Assembly (NCBI RefSeq): GCF_019597925.1
Contig: NZ_CP080442.1
Coordinates: 3,735,501-3,799,500 of the forward strand
DNA: 64,000 nt
From: [Clostridium] scindens
GTDB taxonomy: Bacteria; Bacillota; Clostridia; Lachnospirales; Lachnospiraceae
Reading direction: 5' to 3'
The notes beneath the pieces were generated by a model. It did no database searches. It was not told the origin of the DNA and was given only the letters and a program-made list of their open reading frames with translations. Shown in pieces: positions 33,008 through 41,400 of the stretch; position 1 is the stretch's first letter, and every line of letters starts with the position of its first letter. The position numbers and the translations under genes are program-made.

Positions 33008-34854
33008 CGCTTCCTGCTTTCAAAATATATAAACTGTTCGATGGAGTCCAGAATATCCTTGAAATCTTCTTTTGGCGCCAGATCAATATACTTTTTCAGG
33101 ATCTCTTCTTCATTTCCTTTATATCTTCCATAGAAAATATCATAGAGGTTATGCCCGCGCATATAGATCTTGATTTCTTCCATATGGCTTTTCATATCCT
33201 GTATCGTCAGCAGATCCTTTCCAAGAATCTCCAAAAGTCTTTTTCCGCTTTTTATTTTATGCAAATATTCGTTCCATTTTTCAAAGAGAATCTCATAAAA
33301 GGCTTCTTCCGACTTTATGATCCCGAGTTTCTCCATTACCAGAGGGTTCAGGAAATAGTTCTCAAAGGAATAATATTTTAGCACCAGCACATTTCTCTTC
33401 GTTACCCGGGGCAGACGGTCGATATCTTCCGAATTTCTCTCCTCATAATATCTGCATAGCTGATTCTTCAGCATATCGCTGTCCTTGCCATCCCCGTCCC
33501 GTATCATCAGAAAATTATCCTTCAGGTAGATCTGGTTCATATACTTTAAGTTGGCGTACGTCTTAATATTCGTGCAGCTATTCGTGGTAATGATGGCAAT
33601 CCTCGACAGGTTCCCCTCGTCATCATACGTCTCGGAATAATATTTCTTAATCAGCAGAGGAAGGCGGCTCTTATCCTGCTTTCCTTCCACGATAAACACA
33701 AAGTTTACATTCATCAGATCATTGGCGGAATATCCCAGATCATCCAGGACCGCGCTGATATCCGTCTTTTCACAGACCTGGGAATATCCATCCTCGCCAA
33801 TTACGACCTGGCGGATCTGACGGCTATTAAAATTAGCCAGAAGATTAGGGGAATGTGTGGAAAATATTACCTGGCTGCTCCTGGAGAGACGGTATAGTAT
33901 CTCGCCTGAGACTTTCTGAAGTTTGGGATGCAGGAATATCTCCGGATCTTCTGCCATGATCACATCCCCTGCCTGCTCTTCCTGTTCCTCATAGGTCTCC
34001 AGAAGAGACAGCATATAGATGCTTCGCATTCCCTTGCCCATACAGTTTACCGGCCTTCGCCTGTTCTGCTTCTCATTGTATATCTCCGCCGTAACGGAAA
34101 GCATCTTTTCTATATCCCGGTTCATAGAATATAGAATCCTGTCTCTTCCCCCATTTTTGCGGAAGTTCTCATTGACACTCTGGGAAAATGCATCCAGGTT
34201 CAGCTGGTACAGCTTATAATCCAGCAGTTTGGCGGCTTCAAATGCATTCAGTTCCTCTGTCGTCTTCTGATGAATCAATCCTATGCAGGAAAAGCAATGG
34301 TTGCATTCTTTGGCCCGGTCAAACATGCAGCAGCCGGAACGCATCTGCTTGAGGAGTTCATCTTCCTGCATCATAAGCAGGTCATCCTGGAACTGGTCAA
34401 GGTTCCTCTGGGTATCCATATAATAAACTTTGGGAAATATCTGAGGGATGTAAGGATTATTCTTCTGGCAGCCATCGCCATATCTTGTCTTCCCATCTCT
34501 GTTTACGACGAATTCAAAGGCCAGAATTCCATCCTGATAGGAAGGAATCTTCTCGCAGAAGTCTCTGTGCCAGGCCTCATATCTGCGGTAAGGGCTCACA
34601 ATTCCTCTTCTGTGAAGCCTCTTAAGATCCTCTTCTTCGATCTTCAGGGATATGCAGATTTCTATATTGGGAAAATCCTCCTGAAAATCTTCCTCTCTCA
34701 CCACATAGTCGCCGCTCGCCGCTCGGATTGCATCCAGAACGGCCGTCTTGCCGGTGTTATTCTTCCCCACCAGTATCAGAGCATTCTCAATCCCTCCTAT
34801 ATGCATATCTCTTATAGATTTAAAATTCTTTATCCGTAGATCTATAATTCGCAT
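33004..34854 (-). CDS. OLD-family ATP-dependent nuclease (ATPase-Toprim)
   Basis: 616 residues from ATG 34854 (GGGAGG 9 nt upstream; an ATG at 34869 overlaps that site). SMC/RecF-like ATPase: DLRIKNFKSI, Walker A GKNNTGKT (30-37), signature/Walker B region MAEDPEIFLHPK and H-loop STHSPNLL. C-terminal Toprim: FIVEGKQDKSRL and MIRDGDGKD. A Cys-rich insert (Cys 175, 176, 184, 187, 190; CxxCxxC) lies in the ATPase arm and may bind zinc or an Fe-S cluster, not usual for OLD proteins. Stand-alone class: no GajB/UvrD helicase gene adjacent. It begins only 21 bp after the glycyl radical activase gene, so may be co-transcribed. Phage defence or DNA repair is likely for the family. Confidence 0.85.
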   Translation of the reverse strand: MRIIDLRIKNFKSIRDMHIGGIENALILVGKNNTGKTAVLDAIRAASGDYVVREEDFQEDFPNIEICISLKIEEEDLKRLHRRGIVSPYRRYEAWHRDFCEKIPSYQDGILAFEFVVNRDGKTRYGDGCQKNNPYIPQIFPKVYYMDTQRNLDQFQDDLLMMQEDELLKQMRSGCCMFDRAKECNHCFSCIGLIHQKTTEELNAFEAAKLLDYKLYQLNLDAFSQSVNENFRKNGGRDRILYSMNRDIEKMLSVTAEIYNEKQNRRRPVNCMGKGMRSIYMLSLLETYEEQEEQAGDVIMAEDPEIFLHPKLQKVSGEILYRLSRSSQVIFSTHSPNLLANFNSRQIRQVVIGEDGYSQVCEKTDISAVLDDLGYSANDLMNVNFVFIVEGKQDKSRLPLLIKKYYSETYDDEGNLSRIAIITTNSCTNIKTYANLKYMNQIYLKDNFLMIRDGDGKDSDMLKNQLCRYYEERNSEDIDRLPRVTKRNVLVLKYYSFENYFLNPLVMEKLGIIKSEEAFYEILFEKWNEYLHKIKSGKRLLEILGKDLLTIQDMKSHMEEIKIYMRGHNLYDIFYGRYKGNEEEILKKYIDLAPKEDFKDILDSIEQFIYFESRKR

Positions 34855-34875
34855 GCTTTGGCCTCCCATTCCAGA

Positions 34876-35616
34876 CTATTTGTAGGAAACCACCTGGATT
34901 CCCATATCGCGCGCTATTTGTGCCCAATGCTCTATCTCCTCATCCTTTGGTCTTGCAAATTCCTTCGGAGGAAGCTTCATTCCCAATTCCTTATACTTTC
35001 CCTCTCCTAAAGTATGATAAGGCAAAAATTCCAGTTTTGCGCCATTTAATTCATGCCTTATAAACTTTAAAGTTTCCATAATATTCTTATCATCCGTGTT
35101 TACTCCATGAATAGCAGGGATTCTAATTACCATTGGTATATGAAGCCCCGCCACCTTGGATGCATTTGATAGTATCTTCTCATTGGATACACCCGTAAAA
35201 TGCCGATGTCTTTCCTCATCCATATGCTTCAGATCGTAAAATATCAGATCCATCTTCTTAAAGATATCTTCCACTTCTTCATAATTGAAATATCCACACG
35301 TCTCCAGCGCAATGGATATTCCCATATCGTAAAAGGCCCCGGCCAGTTCTCTTAGGAATTCTGCCTGTACGGTAGCCTCCCCGCCAGAGAATGTAACGCC
35401 TCCTCCGGAGTTTCGATAGAATATCATCTGCTTCTTTACCTGCTCAATAATCTCCTCTGTCTCCATATATCTGGTCATAGGGTTCCTGATCGTCTGTCCC
35501 TCCGGATTCGAACACCATAGACAGCGAAGAGGGCATCCGGCCAAGAATACGTTGGTCCGGATTCCCTCTCCGTCGTTGACAGAGTAATTCTGGAGCTGCA
35601 TGATATAGCCGCCCAT
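34876..35616 (-). CDS. Glycyl radical enzyme activase (radical SAM), short form
   Basis: 246 residues. Radical-SAM [4Fe-4S] motif is CPLRCLWC (near residue 28), followed by SNPEGQ, the sequence type of activases for non-PFL glycyl radical enzymes. Also seen: SGGGVTFSGGEA (SAM binding), ALETCGY and RIPAIHGVN. The ferredoxin-like insert with extra CxxCxxC clusters that normally follows SNPEGQ in this group is absent, so it is as short as PflA. It abstracts H from the Gly of its partner enzyme, encoded 55 bp upstream. Start has AGGAGG. Confidence 0.92.
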   Translation of the reverse strand: MGGYIMQLQNYSVNDGEGIRTNVFLAGCPLRCLWCSNPEGQTIRNPMTRYMETEEIIEQVKKQMIFYRNSGGGVTFSGGEATVQAEFLRELAGAFYDMGISIALETCGYFNYEEVEDIFKKMDLIFYDLKHMDEERHRHFTGVSNEKILSNASKVAGLHIPMVIRIPAIHGVNTDDKNIMETLKFIRHELNGAKLEFLPYHTLGEGKYKELGMKLPPKEFARPKDEEIEHWAQIARDMGIQVVSYK

Positions 35617-35670
35617 GTAATATCCTCCTGTCTGTTATATATTTTTCAGCCCGGCCATACAGGCTTTTCT

Positions 35671-38040
35671 TTAGAATTCAGCATGCTCCGTTCTGGCAAT
35701 GATCGCATCCTGCATCGACTTTGACAGATTCACAAACTGTGTGCTGTATCCTGCCACACGGACCAGCAGATCCTTATAGTCTTCCGGTCTCTCCTGAGCC
35801 TCCCTCAAGATCTTGGAAGACAGGGTGTTAAACTGCACATGGAACGCGCCCAGCGCGAAGAATGCCTGAATCATGGCTCCCAGGTTTGCCTGCCCTCTCT
35901 TAGTCGCCACCAGTTCGTGATTGAGCCGCAGATTCAAAAGCGTGCCTCCCGAATGGATCTCTTGGTTCACCTTTGCAGCAGAGCGCATCGCGGCAAGCGG
36001 CGTGGAGGTATCCGTTCCTACATACGGAGATACGCCCTCGCTGGAAGGCTCCCCATTCTTTCGCCCGCAAGGCGTGGCTGCCAGAACCCGCCCCATCGGT
36101 ATATAGTTGGAGATCCCCATAAATGCCGTGTTAAAAGGAGAACCGAACACATCCTTATACTGATGGATCTCCCGGTAATACCAGTTGGCAATCTCAATAG
36201 CAATCTGGTCTACATAATCATCATCATTGCCGTACTTTGGAACGGCCTGGGCTTTGGCCCGAAGTTCTTCAAAGCCCTCCCAGTTGGCAGTAAGCGCTGC
36301 GTCCAGTTCCGCCATGGTGGCTGCTTTATCTTCAAATACCAGTTTCTTGATCACCGCAAGGGAATTGGCCACTACGGCTAGGCCGATACCTGTGATCACC
36401 GGTCCCACATTATACTTGGCTCCCCCATTGCTTAGATCCTTTCCATCCTCCAGGCACGCCTCGATGCAGGAGGATAAGAACGGACGAGGCACCATTTCCT
36501 GATGAAGCTTCTGAGCCTCCAATGTGGCAATGATCGAATGTTTGCACAGATTCTTAAACTGCTTATAAAAAGCCTCCTTGACCTCTTCGTAAGATTCGAA
36601 TTCCCGGCAAGGCCTCTCCGAAAGCCCCATCTTCTCTCCTGTCATCCGGCTCTTTCCTTCATTCAGCGCATATTCCAAAGCGCAGCCGAAGTTGACGTTG
36701 ACCGCCGCGGTCCACTCTCCGGTCTTTCTATAATGAGGAACTACGCACCCGCAGTTGTTCCAGTCCCTGGCATCCTCCGGCTCATATCCGGCATTGATCA
36801 GCATCTGATAGCCCACGCTGTCATTGTGGATCGCAGGGAATCCGGTTCCCTTGCTGACCAGGTTGGTCACTGCCGCCAGGAACTCTTGCGGACAGTCCGC
36901 ATGAACGCGGACGCTAAGCCCCGGCTGGTGCGTCTTTACTTCCTCGGTAGCCTTAAGCGCCATATAAGTAATATCATTGGTGGCATCCAGGCCTTCCCGC
37001 GTCCTTCCCCCAACCGTCAGATTCTGGAATTGGTTATAGCCTGCGAAATAATCCGCTGTATTGGCCGAAATCGTCCATACCCATTCCGAATATTTCAGCC
37101 ATAGGGCGTCGATCAGTTCCTGCGCTTCCTCCGGCGTAATCGTCCCTTGCGTCCGATCCTTCTGATAATAAGGATTCATATACTGGTCGAACCTTCCCGG
37201 ATTCAAAGACAGCGGGTTCTCCGACAGGATCCCCCCGATCTGGGTGAACCAGACGAACTGGATTGCCTCATAGAAAGTCTCCGGCGGGTTTTCCGGAACC
37301 TTTCTGCAGTTTGCCGCAATATTGAGCAGTTCTTCCCTGCGCTTCTCATCCCTCTCCTCCTTTGCCATCAGTTCCGCCGCTTCAGCGTATCGGTTCGCAA
37401 ACCGGATGATGCCCTCGGAAGTAAGGATTACGGAACGGTAGAAGATAATCTTATCCATATCCTCCGGGGAAGCCTCGTTCAGCATGGAGATCTTCTCCTT
37501 CGCTTCCTTGATGATTCCCCCAAAGCCCTTCACGAACAGCACATCCTGATAGTCCGGCGTCACTTCGCCTACCGCCTGCCGCCATTTGGAATCGTTGTCA
37601 ATGACCCCGGTATCCACGCCAATCTTCCTGGTATCCTCCGGAACCCGGGCAAGAAACGCCTCCTCTAAGGATTTGTCCTTCCAATAAGGAAAGATATTCT
37701 CCCGCACAAACTTCCTCTGCTCATCCGTCATCACATAAGGATCCTGGGGACGCTTGTCAAAGTCATCCATCTCCTTGTCTACCCACAGCCAGGAAAACTC
37801 CGGCGTCAGGATTCCACATTTGCGGAACTCGCCAATCGCCCCAACGATCAGCTCCCCGTCGAAAATATGTACCGTCAGATTCTCGCAAGTGTCATAGAAG
37901 GCCTGCGCCCTCCTGATCGCCACATGCTGTCCCTCCGTCTTCTTGTGCGATTCAGTCCAAAGCTGCGCCCTCTCGCACGAAATGGCTGGCTTTGCGTTAA
38001 TATAATTCTGCCGTATTTTTTCAATTCTATCTGTTAACAT
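35671..38040 (-). CDS. Glycyl radical enzyme of unknown substrate (PFL-like superfamily)
   Basis: 789 residues. Glycyl radical loop RVAGYS near the C-terminus (Gly764). Active-site loop NNCGCVVP, residues 428-435, with candidate thiyl Cys432. PFL itself has adjacent Cys-Cys, and diol/glycerol/choline/hydroxyproline-type enzymes have G-C-x-E; here Glu is replaced by Val, so a simple dehydratase is unlikely. The C-x-x-P pattern resembles the X-succinate synthase/arylacetate decarboxylase side of the family, but the reaction is not assignable. It is transcribed first, followed by its activase. AAAGGAGG precedes ATG 38040 and a strong promoter with operator-like sites lies upstream. Confidence 0.88.
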   Translation of the reverse strand: MLTDRIEKIRQNYINAKPAISCERAQLWTESHKKTEGQHVAIRRAQAFYDTCENLTVHIFDGELIVGAIGEFRKCGILTPEFSWLWVDKEMDDFDKRPQDPYVMTDEQRKFVRENIFPYWKDKSLEEAFLARVPEDTRKIGVDTGVIDNDSKWRQAVGEVTPDYQDVLFVKGFGGIIKEAKEKISMLNEASPEDMDKIIFYRSVILTSEGIIRFANRYAEAAELMAKEERDEKRREELLNIAANCRKVPENPPETFYEAIQFVWFTQIGGILSENPLSLNPGRFDQYMNPYYQKDRTQGTITPEEAQELIDALWLKYSEWVWTISANTADYFAGYNQFQNLTVGGRTREGLDATNDITYMALKATEEVKTHQPGLSVRVHADCPQEFLAAVTNLVSKGTGFPAIHNDSVGYQMLINAGYEPEDARDWNNCGCVVPHYRKTGEWTAAVNVNFGCALEYALNEGKSRMTGEKMGLSERPCREFESYEEVKEAFYKQFKNLCKHSIIATLEAQKLHQEMVPRPFLSSCIEACLEDGKDLSNGGAKYNVGPVITGIGLAVVANSLAVIKKLVFEDKAATMAELDAALTANWEGFEELRAKAQAVPKYGNDDDYVDQIAIEIANWYYREIHQYKDVFGSPFNTAFMGISNYIPMGRVLAATPCGRKNGEPSSEGVSPYVGTDTSTPLAAMRSAAKVNQEIHSGGTLLNLRLNHELVATKRGQANLGAMIQAFFALGAFHVQFNTLSSKILREAQERPEDYKDLLVRVAGYSTQFVNLSKSMQDAIIARTEHAEF

Positions 38041-38076
38041 ATGTTTTGCCTCCTTTGAAGGAATGGTTGGGTTACA

Positions 38077-38154
38077 ATTAGTATATTCCTATAGCTCGTA
38101 TTCTTCCATATGCCTCTTATCTTTGATTATAGTATCTTCCTATAGTTATTGCAA
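38077..38154 (-). promoter_or_regulatory. Promoter and operator pair of the glycyl radical enzyme gene
   Basis: Minus strand TTGCAA (38154-38149), 17-bp spacer, TATAAT (38131-38126). An imperfect palindrome TATAG-N7-CTATA (38128-38144) lies in the spacer, and a close second copy lies at 38077-38093 in the leader, offset by 51 bp (about five helical turns). Suggests a repressor binding both sites; the regulator gene is not identified. Confidence 0.7.
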
Positions 38155-38277
38155 CAAATAAGCCGTCCACTATCACCGCCTTTTTCTTTAGAATCTTTGT
38201 GAATTGAGGGCTGAATCAGCCTTGGATAGATAAATTAAACCTTTAGAAAAAATCTCCTGAGATGAGATTGAATATAC

Positions 38278-38308
38278 AAAAAACTCCCGGACGCATGTGT
38301 CCGGGAGT
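38278..38308 (-). terminator. Intrinsic terminator of the nrdD-nrdG transcript
   Basis: Perfect 10-bp stem ACTCCCGGAC/GTCCGGGAGT (38283-38292 with 38299-38308) followed on the minus strand by a T-run (38283-38278). Confidence 0.9.
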
Positions 38309-38313
38309 GTCTC

Positions 38314-38493
38314 CTACTCTATTATACTGTATTGAAGGTATTCATACAGAAGGGTGGTCCCTTCGGCAATCTCGGGAGGCAGCAAGGCTCTTGCCACCAT
38401 CTTCGGCTCCGCCTGCGGATCCTCTTCATCAAGTCTTCGGAGCATCGCATAATCTCCATCGATTCTTTCAACCGTGTATTTGCAGGTCAGCAT
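38314..38493 (-). CDS. Small protein, DUF3006-like, coupled to nrdG
   Basis: 59 residues beginning MLTCKYTVERIDGDYAMLRR and ending LLYEYLQYSIIE. The pattern 'V-x-R-I-D-G-D-Y-A', then 'ALLPPEIAEGTTL', resembles DUF3006, a small domain common in Firmicutes with unknown role. Its ATG overlaps the nrdG stop (TAATG), so translation is coupled, and the terminator follows 6 bp after its stop. This placement makes it a real third gene of the anaerobic ribonucleotide reductase operon. It is easily missed because it is under 60 codons. Confidence 0.75.
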   Translation of the reverse strand: MLTCKYTVERIDGDYAMLRRLDEEDPQAEPKMVARALLPPEIAEGTTLLYEYLQYSIIE

Positions 38494-38987
38494 TATGCCT
38501 CCTCCTTCCCAAGTTCTATGATCCTCTGGTTCCGGCTTCCCCGGAAGACCAGCGTCACATCTTTCTCCTCTTCGATAAATTCGCCATCCACCAGCACATC
38601 GATATAGGAAAGCATCTCTTCCGTCACTTCCGTGTGCACCCTGCCCCCTTCGGGCAGATCCACATCATACAGATAGCCCGTGTAGCACCATATATCCTTG
38701 TCAGGATAAGTTTCCCGCACTCTTTTAAGCAGCCCTGCCAGTTCCTTCTGGTTCTCCGGCTCAAACGGCTCCCCGCCAAGAAGCGTCAGGCCCTGAATAT
38801 AGGAAGGCGCAAGAAGACGGATGATCTCATCTTCCGTCTCCTTCGTATAAGGCATCCCATAGTCAAAGTCCCACGTCTCTTTATTAAAGCATCCCTTGCA
38901 ATGGTGTCGGCATCCTGACACGAACAGGCTGACCCGGACACCCGGGCCGTCTGCGATATCGCATTCTTTTATATTTCCATAATTCAT
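38493..38987 (-). CDS. nrdG: Anaerobic ribonucleoside-triphosphate reductase activating protein
   Basis: 164 residues. Radical-SAM cluster motif CRHHCKGC (near residue 26) followed by FNKETWDF, typical of NrdG. SAM-binding LTLLGGEPFEPEN and the short length agree. It generates the glycyl radical on NrdD, encoded 69 bp upstream. Its stop overlaps the start of the 59-residue downstream gene. Confidence 0.95.
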   Translation of the reverse strand: MNYGNIKECDIADGPGVRVSLFVSGCRHHCKGCFNKETWDFDYGMPYTKETEDEIIRLLAPSYIQGLTLLGGEPFEPENQKELAGLLKRVRETYPDKDIWCYTGYLYDVDLPEGGRVHTEVTEEMLSYIDVLVDGEFIEEEKDVTLVFRGSRNQRIIELGKEEA

Positions 38988-39056
38988 ATTGACAAACCTA
39001 TTCCCACATAATGATTGCAGCCTATATCTTTATTCCTATACTTTTTAGGCTTCTTT

Positions 39057-41246
39057 CTACAGATGAAGTACTCTGTCTTTAATCTCCTGGGTGCGTCCCT
39101 GATTCCAGAACTGGGTTCCGATATAGCCGCAGGTCCTGCGGGCTACGAACATCTTATTCTGATCGCGGTTTCCGCAGTTCGGGCACTCCCATACGAGTTT
39201 TCCGGACTCTTCCTCCGTAATCTTGATCTCTCCATCATAACCGCAGCATTCGCAGTAATCACTCTTCGTATTTAATTCCGCATACATGATATTATTATAA
39301 ATGAACTGCATCACCGACAGCACGGCAGGAATATTATTCTGCATATTAGGCACTTCGATATAACTGATAGCGCCTCCTGGAGACAGTTTTTGGAAATCCG
39401 CCTCGAATTTTAGCTTCTTGAACGCGTCAATCTCTTCCGATACATGTACATGATAACTATTTGTAATATAATTTTTATCGGTAACTCCCTCTATCATCCC
39501 GAATCTCTTCTGTAGGCACTTGGAGAACTTGTAGGTGGTAGACTCCATCGGCGTTCCATACACGGAATAGCTGATATTCTCCGCTTCCTTCCACTCCTTG
39601 CACTTATCGTTCAGTCTCTGCATAACCTTCAAGGCAAATGGCCTGGCCTGCGGATCCGTATGGGACTTGCCCACCATGCGCATGCACATCTCGTATAGGC
39701 CGGCATAGCCCAGGGAAATCGTAGAGTATCCGTTAAACAGCAGCCGGTCGATCTTCTCGCCCTTCTTAAGCCGTGCCAGCGCGCCATTCTGCCACAGGAT
39801 AGGCGCAACGTCCGATATCGTTCCAAGAAGACGTTCATGCCTGCACCGTAACGCGCGGTGGCAAAGTTCCAGACGCTCGTCCAGAATCTTCCAGAACTTG
39901 TCCATATCTCCCTCTGCAGAGCATGCCACATCCACCAGATTGATGGTTACCACGCCCTGATTGAAACGGCCGTAGAACTTATGGCTTCCATCCTCATTCC
40001 GCTGGGAATCCTCCACCGTCAGGAAGGAGCGGCATCCCATGCATGGATATACATCGCCCTGCTTCAGCTCTTTCATGATTTTTGCGGAAATATAATCCGG
40101 GACCATGCGTTTTGCCGTACATTTTGCGGCAAGCTCCGTCAGGTACCAATATTTAGAATCCTCTGTAATATTATCTTCATCTAATACATAGATCAACTTG
40201 GGGAATGCCGGGGTAATCCACACGCCCTTTTCGTTCTTCACGCCCTGCATTCTCTGAACCATGACTTCTTCTATAATCATAGCCAGGTCTTCCCGGATCT
40301 GGCCATCCTCTACCTCATCCAGATACATGAATACGGTCACGAATGGAGCCTGTCCGTTACAGGTCATCAAGGTGATCAATTGATACTGGATAGTCTGGAT
40401 TCCGCTTCTTACTTCATCCCGAAGCCTTCGCTCCGTCACCTTGGCAATGATCTCCTCATCCAGCGCCTCGCCGCATTCTTTGCGCTCCTCGATTACATTC
40501 TTGCGGATCTTCTGACGGCTGATGTCTACAAAGGGTGCCAGATGCGCCAGAGTAAATGACTGGCCGCCGTACTGGTTGCTTGCAACCTGGGCAACGATCT
40601 GCGTCGTTACGTTGCACGCCGTAAAGAAGCTGTGGGGCTTCTCGATCAGCGTCTCGCTGATGACCGTTCCATTCTGCAGCATGTCCTCCAAGTTGATCAG
40701 GTCGCAGTTATGCTCCTTCTGTGCAAAATAATCGGAGTCGTGAAAATGAATGATTCCCTCTTCATGGGCACGCACGATTTCTTCCGGAAGCAGCACGCGT
40801 TTGGACAAGTCCTTGCTTACCTCGCCGGCCATATAGTCACGCTGGGTTGAATTGATGACTGGATTCTTATTGGAGTTTTCCTGGTTCACTTCTTCGTTAA
40901 TATGCTCAAGGAGAGATAATATTCCATTATCCGTGGTATTGGACTTTCTGGTCAATTCCCTTTTATAACGGTAGCGCACGTATTTCTGTGCAACCTCATA
41001 TCCCCGCATCTCCATGATGCCGGTTTCTACCATATCCTGGATATCCTCTACATTCACCGCATGAGGGATCTCTTCCACCCGGTGTGCAATATTGTCTGCA
41101 ATCGCGTTTATCTGGTATTCATTCATCTGGTGGAGGCGGTCTACCTCTTTGTTCGCCTTGCGGATAGCATTAATAATTTTTTCAAGATCAAAGGAAACTT
41201 CCTCTCCGCTTCTCTTGATTACGTTCGTCTTCACTTCAATACTCAT
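39057..41246 (-). CDS. nrdD: Anaerobic (class III) ribonucleoside-triphosphate reductase
   Basis: 729 residues. N-terminal ATP-cone (VIKRSGEEVSFDLEKIINAIRKA, 8-95) for allosteric control. The catalytic barrel contains CMGCRSFL. C-terminal zinc site CECCGYDGE ... CPNCG, then the glycyl radical loop RTCGYIG (about residue 700). It makes dNTPs from NTPs with formate as reductant under anaerobic conditions. The operon is nrdD-nrdG-small ORF. Candidate NrdR boxes lie 20-66 bp upstream of the start. Length normal for the family. Confidence 0.97.
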   Translation of the reverse strand: MSIEVKTNVIKRSGEEVSFDLEKIINAIRKANKEVDRLHQMNEYQINAIADNIAHRVEEIPHAVNVEDIQDMVETGIMEMRGYEVAQKYVRYRYKRELTRKSNTTDNGILSLLEHINEEVNQENSNKNPVINSTQRDYMAGEVSKDLSKRVLLPEEIVRAHEEGIIHFHDSDYFAQKEHNCDLINLEDMLQNGTVISETLIEKPHSFFTACNVTTQIVAQVASNQYGGQSFTLAHLAPFVDISRQKIRKNVIEERKECGEALDEEIIAKVTERRLRDEVRSGIQTIQYQLITLMTCNGQAPFVTVFMYLDEVEDGQIREDLAMIIEEVMVQRMQGVKNEKGVWITPAFPKLIYVLDEDNITEDSKYWYLTELAAKCTAKRMVPDYISAKIMKELKQGDVYPCMGCRSFLTVEDSQRNEDGSHKFYGRFNQGVVTINLVDVACSAEGDMDKFWKILDERLELCHRALRCRHERLLGTISDVAPILWQNGALARLKKGEKIDRLLFNGYSTISLGYAGLYEMCMRMVGKSHTDPQARPFALKVMQRLNDKCKEWKEAENISYSVYGTPMESTTYKFSKCLQKRFGMIEGVTDKNYITNSYHVHVSEEIDAFKKLKFEADFQKLSPGGAISYIEVPNMQNNIPAVLSVMQFIYNNIMYAELNTKSDYCECCGYDGEIKITEEESGKLVWECPNCGNRDQNKMFVARRTCGYIGTQFWNQGRTQEIKDRVLHL

Positions 41247-41265
41247 GATGATTCCTCTCCTATAT

Positions 41266-41312
41266 CCACTAAATGTTGGTCCGCTCTAACTATTCTCATA
41301 CAATATCTAGCG
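41266..41312 (-). promoter_or_regulatory. Candidate NrdR box pair upstream of nrdD
   Basis: CCACTAAATGTTGG (41266-41279) and TACAATATCTAGCG (41299-41312) each resemble the NrdR consensus (ACACWATATWTWGTGT) imperfectly and are offset by 33 bp, about three helical turns, as usual for NrdR-regulated ribonucleotide reductase operons. Confidence 0.45.
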
Positions 41313-41400
41313 CCACATAATATAATACTGCAAAATCATCATAAAAGAAAGAGGAAATTTTTAATATACAATATTTACTTTATCTTTACCATTTTGTGCA

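Noticed and set aside
35671..38040. Pyruvate formate-lyase or glycerol/choline-type dehydratase
   Set aside because: Active loop lacks both the PFL Cys-Cys pair and the Glu of G-C-x-E enzymes.
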